A stretch of 53,830 nucleotides of DNA from Mycolicibacterium iranicum (GCF_014190915.1 NZ_JACHVU010000021.1:1-53830); one strand, 5' to 3'; positions 1 through 7,197 are shown, counted from the stretch's first letter. Program-made: numbers and translations. The notes: generated by a model from the letters alone, not told the origin.

Positions 1-145
1 AGCAACCGCCTCGTCGAAGGCGCCATCGTGACCGGATGGAAGCACGCACTGGCAGCCCTCGTACTCAACTATCCAGACCGACTAGAGCCCTACATACTAA
101 TCAACCGCTGCTCATACACAGAAATCTTGACAAGCTCTGGCCAGA

Positions 146-685
146 ATGGGGGATTCGAGGCAAAAACCAATCACGTTACGCAATGTCATCGCCACAATCG
201 CGGGCTTTACCGGCCTCATGCTGATAACGGCTTGTTCCACGTCTGATACCAGCACCGGGTCGACAAGCGCCAACGCGTCACCGACCGTGCCGGCCGCCAC
301 CGCTGCGCCCGGCGGAACGGTCGCACCCGCTACCACCGAGGCCGTCAGCACCAGGTACGCCCAACAGATCGAAACCGCAGTGCTCGACGGCCTGATGGAT
401 AACGACTACAACCGGCCCGCCGCCTTCAAAGATATGTGCACCACCGTCGTCGTCTGGGCGTGCGCCATCGGCAAGATCGAATCTGACGACCCCGGCAGTG
501 TCAACATCACCCTCGCACCCGAAAGCGTCTGGATCGGCAAGTGGGAGGGGTCAACGGACTGGTACGACTTCGGCGAGCATGTCGCCCGAGGCGTCTATAA
601 CTTCACGCAGGGCGTTCAACCCCCTCTGACCCAGATTGACGTACTCACATCGACCGGCGACATTGCTTACTTAGGCAACTACTGA
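146..685 (+). CDS. Putative lipoprotein, unknown function
   Basis: Seen: a 179-residue ORF with a positively charged start, a hydrophobic segment at about residues 14-28 and a lipobox ending in Cys30 (L-I-T-A-C). A Ser/Thr/Ala/Pro-rich linker follows to about residue 68, then a compact domain with Cys and Trp residues. This pattern predicts export and lipid anchoring on the outer face of the cytoplasmic membrane. No recognisable family. It sits at the start of the accessory block next to phage-like genes, so it may be element cargo. The ATG at 146 has no strong Shine-Dalgarno sequence, but it is the only start that keeps the whole signal sequence. Confidence 0.65.
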   Translation: MGDSRQKPITLRNVIATIAGFTGLMLITACSTSDTSTGSTSANASPTVPAATAAPGGTVAPATTEAVSTRYAQQIETAVLDGLMDNDYNRPAAFKDMCTTVVVWACAIGKIESDDPGSVNITLAPESVWIGKWEGSTDWYDFGEHVARGVYNFTQGVQPPLTQIDVLTSTGDIAYLGNY

Positions 686-760
686 GCCGGTGCCCCGCCG
701 ACCATCCCACCCCTATTTCAGTGAAATGCAAGAGGCCATTCCGACTAGGAAGCCGTTTTG

Positions 761-785
761 TGACTGTACGCAATGAGTACAGTCA
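761..785. promoter_or_regulatory. Perfect 9-bp inverted repeat, probable operator
   Basis: Seen: arms TGACTGTAC (761-769) and GTACAGTCA (777-785) are exact reverse complements separated by GCAATGA. The right arm contains TACAGT, which fits a mycobacterial TANNNT -10 box. The repeat lies about 80 bp upstream of a helix-turn-helix gene. Inferred: an operator for a dimeric repressor, perhaps the product of the neighbouring HTH gene or a lost phage repressor. Confidence 0.5.
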
Positions 786-861
786 GCGGTGGGGGTACCG
801 ACGGCAGGGTATGGCCGCCTGAATGTTTCCGGCATCCACCCATCGGAGGGAGAGCTACACA

Positions 862-1029
862 ATGCCCCCTAGTCTGGAGCCCCGTAAACCGCTGACTCTC
901 GCCATAATCGAGGATCTGAAGGGGAAGGGCTACAGCCAGTCGGAAATCGCACGTATGTATGGCGTTACACGTCAATATGTTTCGTGGATCAAGCACAACT
1001 ACAACGGCCGACTGACCCCATCAGAGTAA
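862..1029 (+). CDS. Small helix-turn-helix DNA-binding protein (phage-like), probably truncated
   Basis: Seen: 55 residues from an ATG preceded by a good purine-rich ribosome site (CGGAGGGAG, 844-852). Residues about 16-45 form a clear helix-turn-helix (GYSQSEIARMYGVTRQYVSW) like those of small mycobacteriophage and plasmid regulators. Inferred: a DNA-binding regulator of the mobile element. The ORF ends in TAA at 1027-1029, but the same frame stays open for another 336 bases and reads like the natural continuation of the protein. The 55-residue product is therefore probably the N-terminal part of a formerly ~167-residue protein. Confidence 0.65.
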   Translation: MPPSLEPRKPLTLAIIEDLKGKGYSQSEIARMYGVTRQYVSWIKHNYNGRLTPSE

Positions 1030-1365
1030 GTCCTGCAGCACTTTCCGTTTAAGGTCGCTGCCTACCTGAGTCAGACCAGCCCCTATCGGCGCTTTCGCGA
1101 ACACGGCCGGTACATGGCGACGTGTGGCGTCGGTATGGACCAGGGGACGTTGGGCCGTCTGCGCGGGTTCTACCGCAGGCTCATCGACCAGGTGGTGGAG
1201 TTCGACCCCAGTATCCCACCGATTGCGAGGGTGAGGCGCCGCGGTGGGTGGGCCTACCGCCCCCGGATGCCGGAAGACGGCGACCTGCTGATCCGCGTTA
1301 ACGAGTACGCCGAACTGACCGTCGTGGGCCGCCAGATTTCGCGATTACCGGCCGTCATACCCTGA
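1030..1365 (+). pseudogene. C-terminal remainder of the interrupted helix-turn-helix gene
   Basis: Seen: directly after the TAA at 1027-1029, frame 1 is open from 1030 to the TGA at 1363-1365 (about 111 codons). The translation is balanced, with motifs such as YRRFREHGRYMATCGVGM and PEDGDLLIRVNEYAELT. The first internal ATG is at 1114 and has no convincing ribosome site. Inferred from general resemblance to small phage HTH proteins whose HTH is followed by such a domain: one gene, 862-1365, split by a nonsense mutation. It could instead be a separately translated small protein starting at 1114. Confidence 0.5.
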
Positions 1366-1629
1366 GGCGCGGGTGGGCCCACATCACGTGGAGCAGTGCG
1401 CCGAAGTCGGAAACCCGTAGACCGGCGGTGTAGCGAGCGTTCGCAGGAATGCCTAGAGGCCCCTACAGATAAACCCCATAAAGATGCCCGGCCTCTCGTG
1501 GCACACAGAGACCGAGCATCCGGCTCATGACCATTACGAGCGCAACCGACCACTCACAAGGATAGCCCCCTAGCCCACCACGCATCGAATCCCGCAGCGC
1601 AACACAGGCTTCGGCATCAACCCGCAGAG
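1366..1629. other. Gap without a clear gene
   Basis: No convincing gene. On the minus strand an open frame from about 1606 down to the TAG at 1465-1463 could encode a short peptide (ATG at 1585-1583, 40 residues), placed just after the interrupted minus-strand HTH gene. It has no ribosome site and may be decayed coding sequence. Confidence 0.3.
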
Positions 1630-1962
1630 TCAGTTGGCAGCGGTGCGCTCATGCAGTCCGAACAACCTTGCCTGCTCATCGAGTTGCCGCAGCACCATCA
1701 CAGAAGCGTGATAGTCACCGGCCATCGCATCAAGCCAGTTCGCGCGGATCAATGCCTCCGAGCCCCAGAACATCGCCCCCGCCTCCGAGGACAGGACCTC
1801 AAGACGGGCATCACCGGCCAATGCCTTCTGCATGATGGCGTGGACCGTGGACGACGACCGCAGACCCACTGCCGCCCCGGCCTCCCGTTACGAAGCTCCC
1901 GCCAGCACCAGCTGCACCACCCGCCGATGTCGACGCTCACGACCGCCGTCAACTGACTTCAT
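1630..1962 (-). pseudogene. Helix-turn-helix protein gene broken by an in-frame TAA
   Basis: Seen: reading from ATG at 1962-1960 the frame gives MKSVDGGRERRHRRVVQLVL then AGAS, a TAA stop at 1890-1888, then REAGAAVGLRSSSTVHAIMQ and about 65 further residues to the TGA at 1632-1630. The stop falls where GASYREA-type helix-turn-helix motifs of phage and plasmid proteins normally have Tyr, so a TAC/TAT to TAA change is the simplest explanation. Inferred: formerly a 110-residue HTH protein. A shortened product could still start at the internal GTG near 1872, but it would lack the first helix. Confidence 0.55.
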
Positions 1963-1970
1963 ACTGTTCG

Positions 1971-2108
1971 ATGTTACGGTGCGCGTACAGGATTGCCGAC
2001 GAGAACAAACGCCAGTTCAAGAGCGCCATCCGGACCGACCTGGAAGACGTTGTCGCAGAACAAAGTCGTTCGGCTGACCTCGGGTGGCTACCCCGACCAG
2101 GCGGCTAG
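1971..2108 (+). CDS. Possible 45-residue small protein
   Basis: Seen: ATG at 1971 to TAG at 2106-2108. The C-terminal three quarters is hydrophilic and helix-like (FKSAIRTDLEDVVAEQSRS). There is no Shine-Dalgarno sequence, and it begins 8 bases from the divergent HTH pseudogene start. It is too short for firm support and may be a remnant or chance ORF. Confidence 0.2.
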   Translation: MLRCAYRIADENKRQFKSAIRTDLEDVVAEQSRSADLGWLPRPGG

Positions 2109-2133
2109 GGCGGCGAGGAACGGGGAGAGTTTC

Positions 2134-2162
2134 GACCCACCCCCGGTCTGTCCCGGTGGGTC
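2134..2162 (-). terminator. Possible hairpin after the coiled-coil gene
   Basis: Seen: arms GACCCACC (2134-2141) and GGTGGGTC (2155-2162), loop about 13 bases, 22 bases past the stop of the minus-strand gene at 2184. There is no U-tract, so termination is only a possibility. Confidence 0.3.
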
Positions 2163-2183
2163 AGTTGGCGGTGACGGTGGTAG

Positions 2184-2825
2184 TCAGTCTTCGGGATACC
2201 AGCGGTCAAATGTAGCCAGGCTCGCGTCCTCGTGATGCCTGGGGTTACCTCGTGGTGTGCTCCAGTCCACGCGTTCCTCGATTCTGTGTGCGCGGCGCCC
2301 ACCAATTGGTCCGAGGCGGTATGTGGACGCGCGCGCCGCTCGCAGGTCCGCCAAGTGTTCGCGAGCCTCTCGGTGAAAGTCCTGCAGCGCGCTCGGGAAT
2401 TCGAATATCAAGACATTGCCGGCGTCGCTGATGAGGTCCGTTTGGCGTGTCAAGCGTTCGGCTTTGTAGACCACCGACGCCGTGACATGGTGGGCCTCGT
2501 CGTTACCCAACTTGGTCAGTACGTACCTGCCCGGGGTTTCCCAATCACCTTCCCAGTGGACATCGTGGCGCTCCGTCTCGCGCAGTTCACCGCGCCGGCT
2601 GATGTCGTTGGATTCCTCAGCGAGCTGCTTAGCGTCGGTCGCGATGGTGTTGGACTCGCGGGCCAGGTCATTGGCCTTCTCAGCCAACACTTTGGTGTCT
2701 TCGGCCGTCTGCTCCGACCTCTTAGCGATGGAGTTGCCAATGTGGGCGTACACAACCGCTCCAATTCCAATGGCGCTCCCGATCCCCCCGAAGACCAACC
2801 CAGCGATAGCTACTCCATCGGCCAT
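2184..2825 (-). CDS. Membrane-anchored coiled-coil protein, unknown function
   Basis: Seen: 213 residues. One hydrophobic membrane segment spans about residues 5-30 (rich in Gly, Ala, Val, Ile). A heptad-like, Ala/Glu/Lys/Asp-rich coiled coil follows at about 34-85. The C-terminal soluble domain (about 88-213) has two Trp-rich strands near its start and an Arg-rich end. Inferred: a bitopic membrane protein with an oligomerising stalk and a cytoplasmic or external head. It lies in the accessory block, divergent from the gene at 2906, with an 80-bp shared promoter region. No enzyme motif is visible and I do not recognise the family. Confidence 0.7.
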   Translation of the reverse strand: MADGVAIAGLVFGGIGSAIGIGAVVYAHIGNSIAKRSEQTAEDTKVLAEKANDLARESNTIATDAKQLAEESNDISRRGELRETERHDVHWEGDWETPGRYVLTKLGNDEAHHVTASVVYKAERLTRQTDLISDAGNVLIFEFPSALQDFHREAREHLADLRAARASTYRLGPIGGRRAHRIEERVDWSTPRGNPRHHEDASLATFDRWYPED

Positions 2826-2905
2826 GCGTCAGAATCTAGCGCGCTCTAACGGGCAACATGCAGGGACGGACCCGGCTGGGGTCTTTGCCCCGGCACAATA
2901 CGTAG

Positions 2906-3652
2906 ATGGACATAGGCTACGAACCGCGCCGAGGAGCCGTCGAGTGGTTCCGAGAGATCGGCGACCCGTGGATGATCAAGGGCAATGCGGATCGCCGTCC
3001 GCAGCCAGGGAGTGACCTGTTGGCCGACGGCCCAAATGCGGCGTCAGTGGCGCATCACAGCATCATCATGGCGCTGGATCAGTTGGGTTCGGTGGTGGAT
3101 GCAATGGTGAGCGGAGAGCCGATGCGGCACTACGCGCCGTTCACCATTTTGCGGACCGTTCTGTTGGCATCGGCTAGGGCGATGTGGATGCTTCTTCCTG
3201 ATACATCCCATGAACGGCAAACACGTTGCCTGCGAATCGAATACATTAACCTCGATGAACAACGCAAGGCGTTCAAGACGATATCCGGCGCCGCCGCCAC
3301 CGAAGAGCTGAAGCGGCAGGCCGACCAGATCCTGTCCGACTTCGAGGCTCCGATGCAGGAATTCAACGCTCGCGCGCCAGAGCTAGGTATGGCGAAGCTG
3401 ACCGCGCCACCCGACACAGTGACAATGCTTCAACAACTGGTCCCTGCCAACACTCCGGAAGGCTACGCCGCGCAGCATTTATGGCGTGTGGGATCGTCCA
3501 CAGCCCACGGGTATTACTGGTCGGACACTCAACGTCCGAACCCGCATCTCTTCGATGAGAAAACGTTCGATACGGCGCTGTACGTGGCAACGCTGTTTGT
3601 CAAGGAGGCGATGAAGCTCTACGAGCAGCGAGCGACCGGCCGCGGGCACTAG
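2906..3652 (+). CDS. Conserved-type helical protein, unknown function
   Basis: Seen: 248 residues, mostly helical, soluble, no signal or membrane segment. A central region of long helices (residues about 50-150) leads to a conserved-looking RVGSSTAHGYYW motif near residue 195 and a C-terminal helix. The S-x-x-H placement resembles actinobacterial DUF5677-like proteins, but I cannot confirm this. There is no Shine-Dalgarno sequence before the ATG, so the mRNA may be leaderless. Its TAG at 3650-3652 lies directly at the point where 13E12-derived sequence begins, making it the outermost gene of the inserted element. Element cargo is inferred. Confidence 0.7.
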   Translation: MDIGYEPRRGAVEWFREIGDPWMIKGNADRRPQPGSDLLADGPNAASVAHHSIIMALDQLGSVVDAMVSGEPMRHYAPFTILRTVLLASARAMWMLLPDTSHERQTRCLRIEYINLDEQRKAFKTISGAAATEELKRQADQILSDFEAPMQEFNARAPELGMAKLTAPPDTVTMLQQLVPANTPEGYAAQHLWRVGSSTAHGYYWSDTQRPNPHLFDEKTFDTALYVATLFVKEAMKLYEQRATGRGH

Positions 3653-3694
3653 GTGGCCACGACAGTCGTCGATCCCGCCGCAGCCGCTCCCGTC

Positions 3695-4539
3695 TTAGGC
3701 GCGGTTCGTGATGGCGGGCTGTACCGGCGGGCCGGGCCCGTGCCCGACGGAGCGCAGGATGCGGTGCCGAACCAGTTGCCGCAACCGCTGTTCCGGCATC
3801 TGCTGGGCTGCTTCCTCGACGGTCACGAACCCTTCGCGGTGTGTCTCGCCTCGTCCGATCGCCCCCATCGCATCGGAGCGCCGTTCCCCGGCGCTGCGCG
3901 GGTCGTGCGGACACACATCGGCCAGCATCGCGGCAAGCCGCGCCTTCAACGTGGCCGCGTCGGTGGGCAGCAGCTGGCCCCACACCGCCACGATCTCGTT
4001 GGGGTCGTCAAGGGCGCCGAATTTGATGTCGCGGCTCGCGATCACCTCTTTGGCCCGCTTGACCGCATCCGGGTCATAGCGCCCCACCACCGCATCGATG
4101 GCTCGCGCCAACTTCTCGTCCGAGAGTGCACCCCACCGGGTCCCCGCACGGACGATCGCCGCATCCACCGTGGCGGCCAACTCGTCGGTGACCAGTGCGG
4201 TACGCCAGGTGATCTCCGAGACCACCCGGACACTGAGCAGCCCCTGCGCGAACAAGCAGCGACCGCGGGCAGCCGATCGCGCAGCGCCACCGCGATCCGC
4301 ATCTGCGCCGAGGCCCGCCGCGTACCGACCCCCAGCGCGGCCCCGACCTGGGCGGCTGTCGCCGCCCACGGATCACACGCCCATTCGCCGCGCACGTCGT
4401 CCTCGTCCACGGTCTGGTGCACCAGCTCGGCGATCGCGGCCAGCCGCCGCGCCGCGGCCACCGCCTCGGCCCGTGCGCCCTCAGCGATCGCCTCCACCAC
4501 AGTGGACTCCTCCACGTCGGCGAACATACGATCGAACAT
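3695..4539 (-). pseudogene. 13E12 repeat family (DUF222) protein, frameshifted and truncated
   Basis: Seen: from ATG at 4539 the protein begins MFDRMFADVEESTVVEAIAE and keeps the typical DUF222 helical pattern to about residue 95 (ALRDRLPAVAA). The continuation LFAQGLLSVRVVSEITWRTA is in another frame; one base is missing at about 4256-4257. The second frame runs to GERRSDAMGAIG and stops at 3697-3695. A third frame shows a Cys-containing stretch (CGNWFGTASC) running to about 3653, suggesting a second frameshift. The C-terminal HNH half of a usual 400-500-residue family member is absent, replaced by the accessory genes. Known: 13E12 repeats are integration targets of the M. tuberculosis phiRv1 prophage. 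Inferred: a dead target copy. Confidence 0.75.
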
Positions 4540-4547
4540 ACGTACGA
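4532..4547. promoter_or_regulatory. SOS-box-like LexA site over the DUF222 start codon
   Basis: Seen: TCGAAC-ATAC-GTACGA differs by one base from the mycobacterial SOS box TCGAAC(N4)GTTCGA and overlaps the start codon of the 13E12 pseudogene. Known: some M. tuberculosis 13E12 genes are LexA-regulated. Inferred: a relic LexA operator. Confidence 0.5.
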
Positions 4548-4710
4548 TTCTAGGACGGATCACCAGGCTGATCAGCGTCGATACCCGGATCTGTGGATAA
4601 CCTCAGCCCCGAAACAAAGCTGTGGATAACCCACCCACGACCGACCCTCGCCGGGTAGGTGCGCCCCTGCGCTCTGCACCGCCCACTTACTTCCGCCCCG
4701 ACCTTGAGCG

Positions 4711-4737
4711 CTAGCACTCTCGTGTATAGAGTGCTAG
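4711..4737. promoter_or_regulatory. CIRCE element (HrcA operator) of groES-groEL1
   Basis: Seen: CTAGCACTC (4711-4719), 9-base spacer, GAGTGCTAG (4729-4737), a perfect inverted repeat matching the CIRCE consensus except for the outermost base pair. It overlaps a probable promoter (TTGAGC at 4704-4709, with TAGAGT or TATAGA near 4725-4732), about 115 bp before groES. Known: HrcA binds CIRCE and represses chaperonin genes until heat stress. Confidence 0.9.
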
Positions 4738-4850
4738 GCGGCAGGTCGGTTCACCCCTGTGTCGGCACCCGCGACGACGGCGCGAGGGTAGGCACCGGCC
4801 ACCGTGTAAGCAGACACCCACATAAACAACAGAAGTGAAGGGGCTCCATC

Positions 4851-5153
4851 GTGGCGAGCGTGAACATCAAGCCACTCGAGGACAAGATCCTCGTTCAGGC
4901 CAACGAGGCCGAGACCACGACCGCTTCCGGTCTGGTCATCCCCGACACCGCCAAGGAGAAGCCGCAGGAAGGCACCGTCGTCGCAGTTGGCCCCGGCCGC
5001 TGGGATGAGGATGGCGAGAAGCGGATTCCTCTGGACGTGTCCGAGGGCGACGTGGTCATCTACAGCAAGTACGGCGGCACCGAGATCAAGTACAACGGCG
5101 AGGAGTACCTGATCCTCTCGGCCCGCGACGTGCTGGCTGTCGTCTCCAAGTAA
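4851..5153 (+). CDS. groES: Co-chaperonin GroES (Cpn10)
   Basis: Forms the heptameric lid of the GroEL folding chamber in the cytosol. Seen: 100 residues, the usual length, beginning ASVNIKPLEDKILVQANEAE. It contains the mobile-loop region (ETTTASGLVIPD) and the C-terminal VLAVVSK typical of mycobacterial Cpn10. The GTG start is supported by GAAGGGG eleven bases upstream. First gene of the groES-groEL1 operon under the CIRCE site at 4711-4737. Identity is certain from near-perfect agreement with mycobacterial GroES. Confidence 0.98.
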   Translation: MASVNIKPLEDKILVQANEAETTTASGLVIPDTAKEKPQEGTVVAVGPGRWDEDGEKRIPLDVSEGDVVIYSKYGGTEIKYNGEEYLILSARDVLAVVSK

Positions 5154-5165
5154 GCGAACCGTGTT

Positions 5166-5208
5166 CCGCCCCGGACGTTCCCGCGTATGCGGGTGATGTC
5201 CGGGGCGG
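5166..5208 (+). other. Nested stem-loop between groES and groEL1
   Basis: Seen: an outer 11-bp perfect stem CCGCCCCGGAC (5166-5176)/GTCCGGGGCGG (5198-5208) encloses a second stem CCCGC/GCGGG with loop GTAT (5180-5193). No U-tract follows, so it is more likely a processing or stability element, or a partial attenuator that sets the GroES:GroEL1 ratio, than a full terminator. Confidence 0.6.
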
Positions 5209-5242
5209 TGCGCGTTCCACCCGTCTCTAGGGAAAGACATTC

Positions 5243-6868
5243 ATGAGTAAGCAGATTGAGTTCAACGAAACCGCGCGTCGCGCCATGGAGGTCGGCGTCG
5301 ACAAGCTCGCCGACGCGGTCAAGGTGACGCTGGGCCCGCGCGGTCGCCATGTGGTCCTCGCCAAGTCCTGGGGCGGGCCGACCGTCACCAACGACGGCGT
5401 GACCATCGCCCGCGACATCGACCTCGAGGATCCGTTCGAAAACCTCGGCGCACAGCTGGTGAAGTCGGTCGCCACCAAGACCAATGACGTCGCCGGCGAC
5501 GGCACCACCACGGCCACCGTGTTGGCGCAGGCGTTCGTCAAGGCGGGCCTGCGCAACGTGGCGGCCGGGGCCAACCCGATCGCCCTCGGCGCCGGCATCT
5601 CCAAAGCGGCAGAGGCTGTTTCAGAGGCGCTGCTGGCCGCCGCCACCCCGGTCAACGACGCGAAGTCCATCGGTCAGGTCGCCACGGTCTCGTCGCGTGA
5701 CGAGCTGGTCGGCGAGCTGGTCGGCGAGGCCATGACCAAGGTCGGCACGGACGGCGTCGTCACCGTCGAGGAGTCCTCGACGCTGAACACCGAGCTCGAG
5801 GTCACCGAGGGTGTCGGCTTCGACAAGGGCTTCCTCTCGGCCTACTTCGTCACCGACTTCGACTCGCAGGAAGCGGTTCTGGAGGACGCGCTCGTCCTGC
5901 TGCACCGCGAGAAGATCAGCTCGCTGCCCGACCTGCTCCCGCTGCTGGAGAAGGTCGCAGAGGCCGGCAAGCCGCTGCTGATCGTCGCCGAAGACGTTGA
6001 GGGCGAAGCGCTTTCGACCCTCGTCGTCAACGCGATCCGCAAGACCCTCAAGGCTGTCGCCGTGAAGGCTCCGTTCTTCGGGGACCGTCGCAAGGCGTTC
6101 CTGGACGACCTCGCGGTCGTCACCGGCGGTCAGGTCGTGAACCCCGACGTGGGCCTGGTCCTGCGCGAGGTCGGCCTGGAGGTGCTGGGGACGGCCCGCC
6201 GGGTCGTCGTCGACAAGGACAGCACCGTCATCGTCGACGGCGGTGGCACCCAGGACGCCATCGAGGGCCGGAAGACGCAGCTGCGTGCCGAGATCGAGGT
6301 GTCCGATTCGGACTGGGATCGCGAGAAGCTCGAGGAGCGGCTGGCGAAGCTCGCCGGCGGCGTCGCGGTCATCAAGGTCGGCGCGGCCACCGAGACCGAC
6401 CTGAAGAAGCGCAAGGAAGCCGTCGAGGACGCCGTGGCCGCAGCCAAGGCTGCCGTCGAAGAAGGCATCGTGGTCGGCGGCGGCGCCGCTCTGGTGCATG
6501 CCCGCAGCGCCCTGGACAAGCTCCGCTCGGAGCTCAAGGGCGACGAGGCGCTCGGTGTCGAGGTGTTCGCCGCCGGCCTGTCCTCACCGCTGTTCTGGAT
6601 CGCCACCAACGCCGGTCTCGACGGAGCGGTCGTGGTGAACAAGGTCGCGGAACTGCCTGAGGGACAGGGCTTCAACGCCGCGACGCTGGAGTACGGCGAC
6701 CTGATCGCCGACGGTGTGATCGACCCGGTGAAGGTCACCCGCTCCGCGGTCGTCAACGCCGCGTCGGTCGCCCGCATGGTGCTCACCACCGAGACCGCGG
6801 TGGTCGACAAGCCGGCCGAGGCGGAGGATGACGGCCACGGGCACGGCCACGGTCATCACCACCACTGA
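5243..6868 (+). CDS. groEL1: Chaperonin GroEL1 (Cpn60.1) with His-rich tail
   Basis: Paralogous 60-kDa chaperonin. Seen: 541 residues with the GroEL equatorial signature GDGTTTATVLAQ (85-96) and the glycine-rich hinge VVGGGAALVHA. The last ten residues are Gly/His only (HGHGHGHHHH) rather than the Gly-Met tail of housekeeping GroEL. Known: the His-tailed, groES-linked copy in mycobacteria is GroEL1, implicated in biofilm mycolate metabolism and metal binding; the housekeeping groEL2 lies elsewhere. Start ATG 5243 follows a GGGAAAG ribosome site. The 3' end holds a Bxb1-attB-like sequence, and a terminator follows at 6883-6912. Confidence 0.97.
   Translation: MSKQIEFNETARRAMEVGVDKLADAVKVTLGPRGRHVVLAKSWGGPTVTNDGVTIARDIDLEDPFENLGAQLVKSVATKTNDVAGDGTTTATVLAQAFVKAGLRNVAAGANPIALGAGISKAAEAVSEALLAAATPVNDAKSIGQVATVSSRDELVGELVGEAMTKVGTDGVVTVEESSTLNTELEVTEGVGFDKGFLSAYFVTDFDSQEAVLEDALVLLHREKISSLPDLLPLLEKVAEAGKPLLIVAEDVEGEALSTLVVNAIRKTLKAVAVKAPFFGDRRKAFLDDLAVVTGGQVVNPDVGLVLREVGLEVLGTARRVVVDKDSTVIVDGGGTQDAIEGRKTQLRAEIEVSDSDWDREKLEERLAKLAGGVAVIKVGAATETDLKKRKEAVEDAVAAAKAAVEEGIVVGGGAALVHARSALDKLRSELKGDEALGVEVFAAGLSSPLFWIATNAGLDGAVVVNKVAELPEGQGFNAATLEYGDLIADGVIDPVKVTRSAVVNAASVARMVLTTETAVVDKPAEAEDDGHGHGHGHHHH
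6770..6817 (-). other. Bxb1-attB-like phage attachment site in groEL1
   Basis: Seen: read on the minus strand this 48-bp segment starts GGCCGGCTTGTCGAC, has GCGGTCTC at its centre and ends GCGGGC. From memory it matches about 40 of 48 positions of the Bxb1 attB described inside M. smegmatis groEL1, including the central GT. Inferred: a potential serine-integrase target, unoccupied here because groEL1 is intact. Confidence 0.6.
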
Positions 6869-6882
6869 GTCAGTGCAACGAG

Positions 6883-6912
6883 ACACCCCCGGTCCGAATG
6901 GGCCGGGGGTGT
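6883..6912 (+). terminator. Rho-independent terminator of groES-groEL1
   Basis: Seen: ACACCCCCGG...CCGGGGGTGT stem around a short loop, followed by TTTTC (6912-6916). It starts 14 bases after the groEL1 stop and could serve the convergent gene at 6919-7197 as well. Confidence 0.8.
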
Positions 6913-6918
6913 TTTCGT

Positions 6919-7197
6919 CTAGGCGGGCTTGCCGGCCGGATCGATCGGGGTGTACGAGAACTCGCCGTCGAGTTCGTTCTTCCAGGCCAGACCCATCTGC
7001 ACCAATTCCTCGGCGGCGGCGAGATGTTCGTCGGGCAGCTCGGGGCGGTGTGCCATCACCTCGGCGGCCGACAGATGCCGCGCCTCGGTTCGCGAGTCCT
7101 CGGCGACCGCCGCGAGCCATCGTTGCCGAGCGGTGTCCTCGTTGTCGGTGTCCTCCGGGACGGCTTCGACGTCCGCGCTCTCCGATGATTCGCTCAT
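6919..7197 (-). CDS. Small acidic conserved-type hypothetical protein
   Basis: Seen: 92 residues. A Ser/Glu/Asp-rich disordered N-terminus (1-24) is followed by a helical region with RQRWLAAVAEDSRTEARHL and AAAEELVQMGLAWKNELDGE. No signal peptide or membrane segment. It is convergent with groEL1 across the shared terminator and divergent from the DAHP synthase leader. Codon use is normal for the region, supporting a real gene. Function unknown. Confidence 0.6.
   Translation of the reverse strand: MSESSESADVEAVPEDTDNEDTARQRWLAAVAEDSRTEARHLSAAEVMAHRPELPDEHLAAAEELVQMGLAWKNELDGEFSYTPIDPAGKPA

Noticed and set aside
1..246. Open frame from the window edge, overlapping the lipoprotein start
   Set aside because: No start or end supports it, composition is poor, and its last 100 bases lie inside the better-supported lipoprotein gene. 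It could be the tail of an upstream gene fragment.
862..1962. Possible recoding of TAA as a sense codon, because two neighbouring genes carry in-frame TAA
   Set aside because: No suppressor tRNA or other recoding signal is visible and ordinary genes in the window use TAA as a true stop. Decay of a mobile element explains it better.
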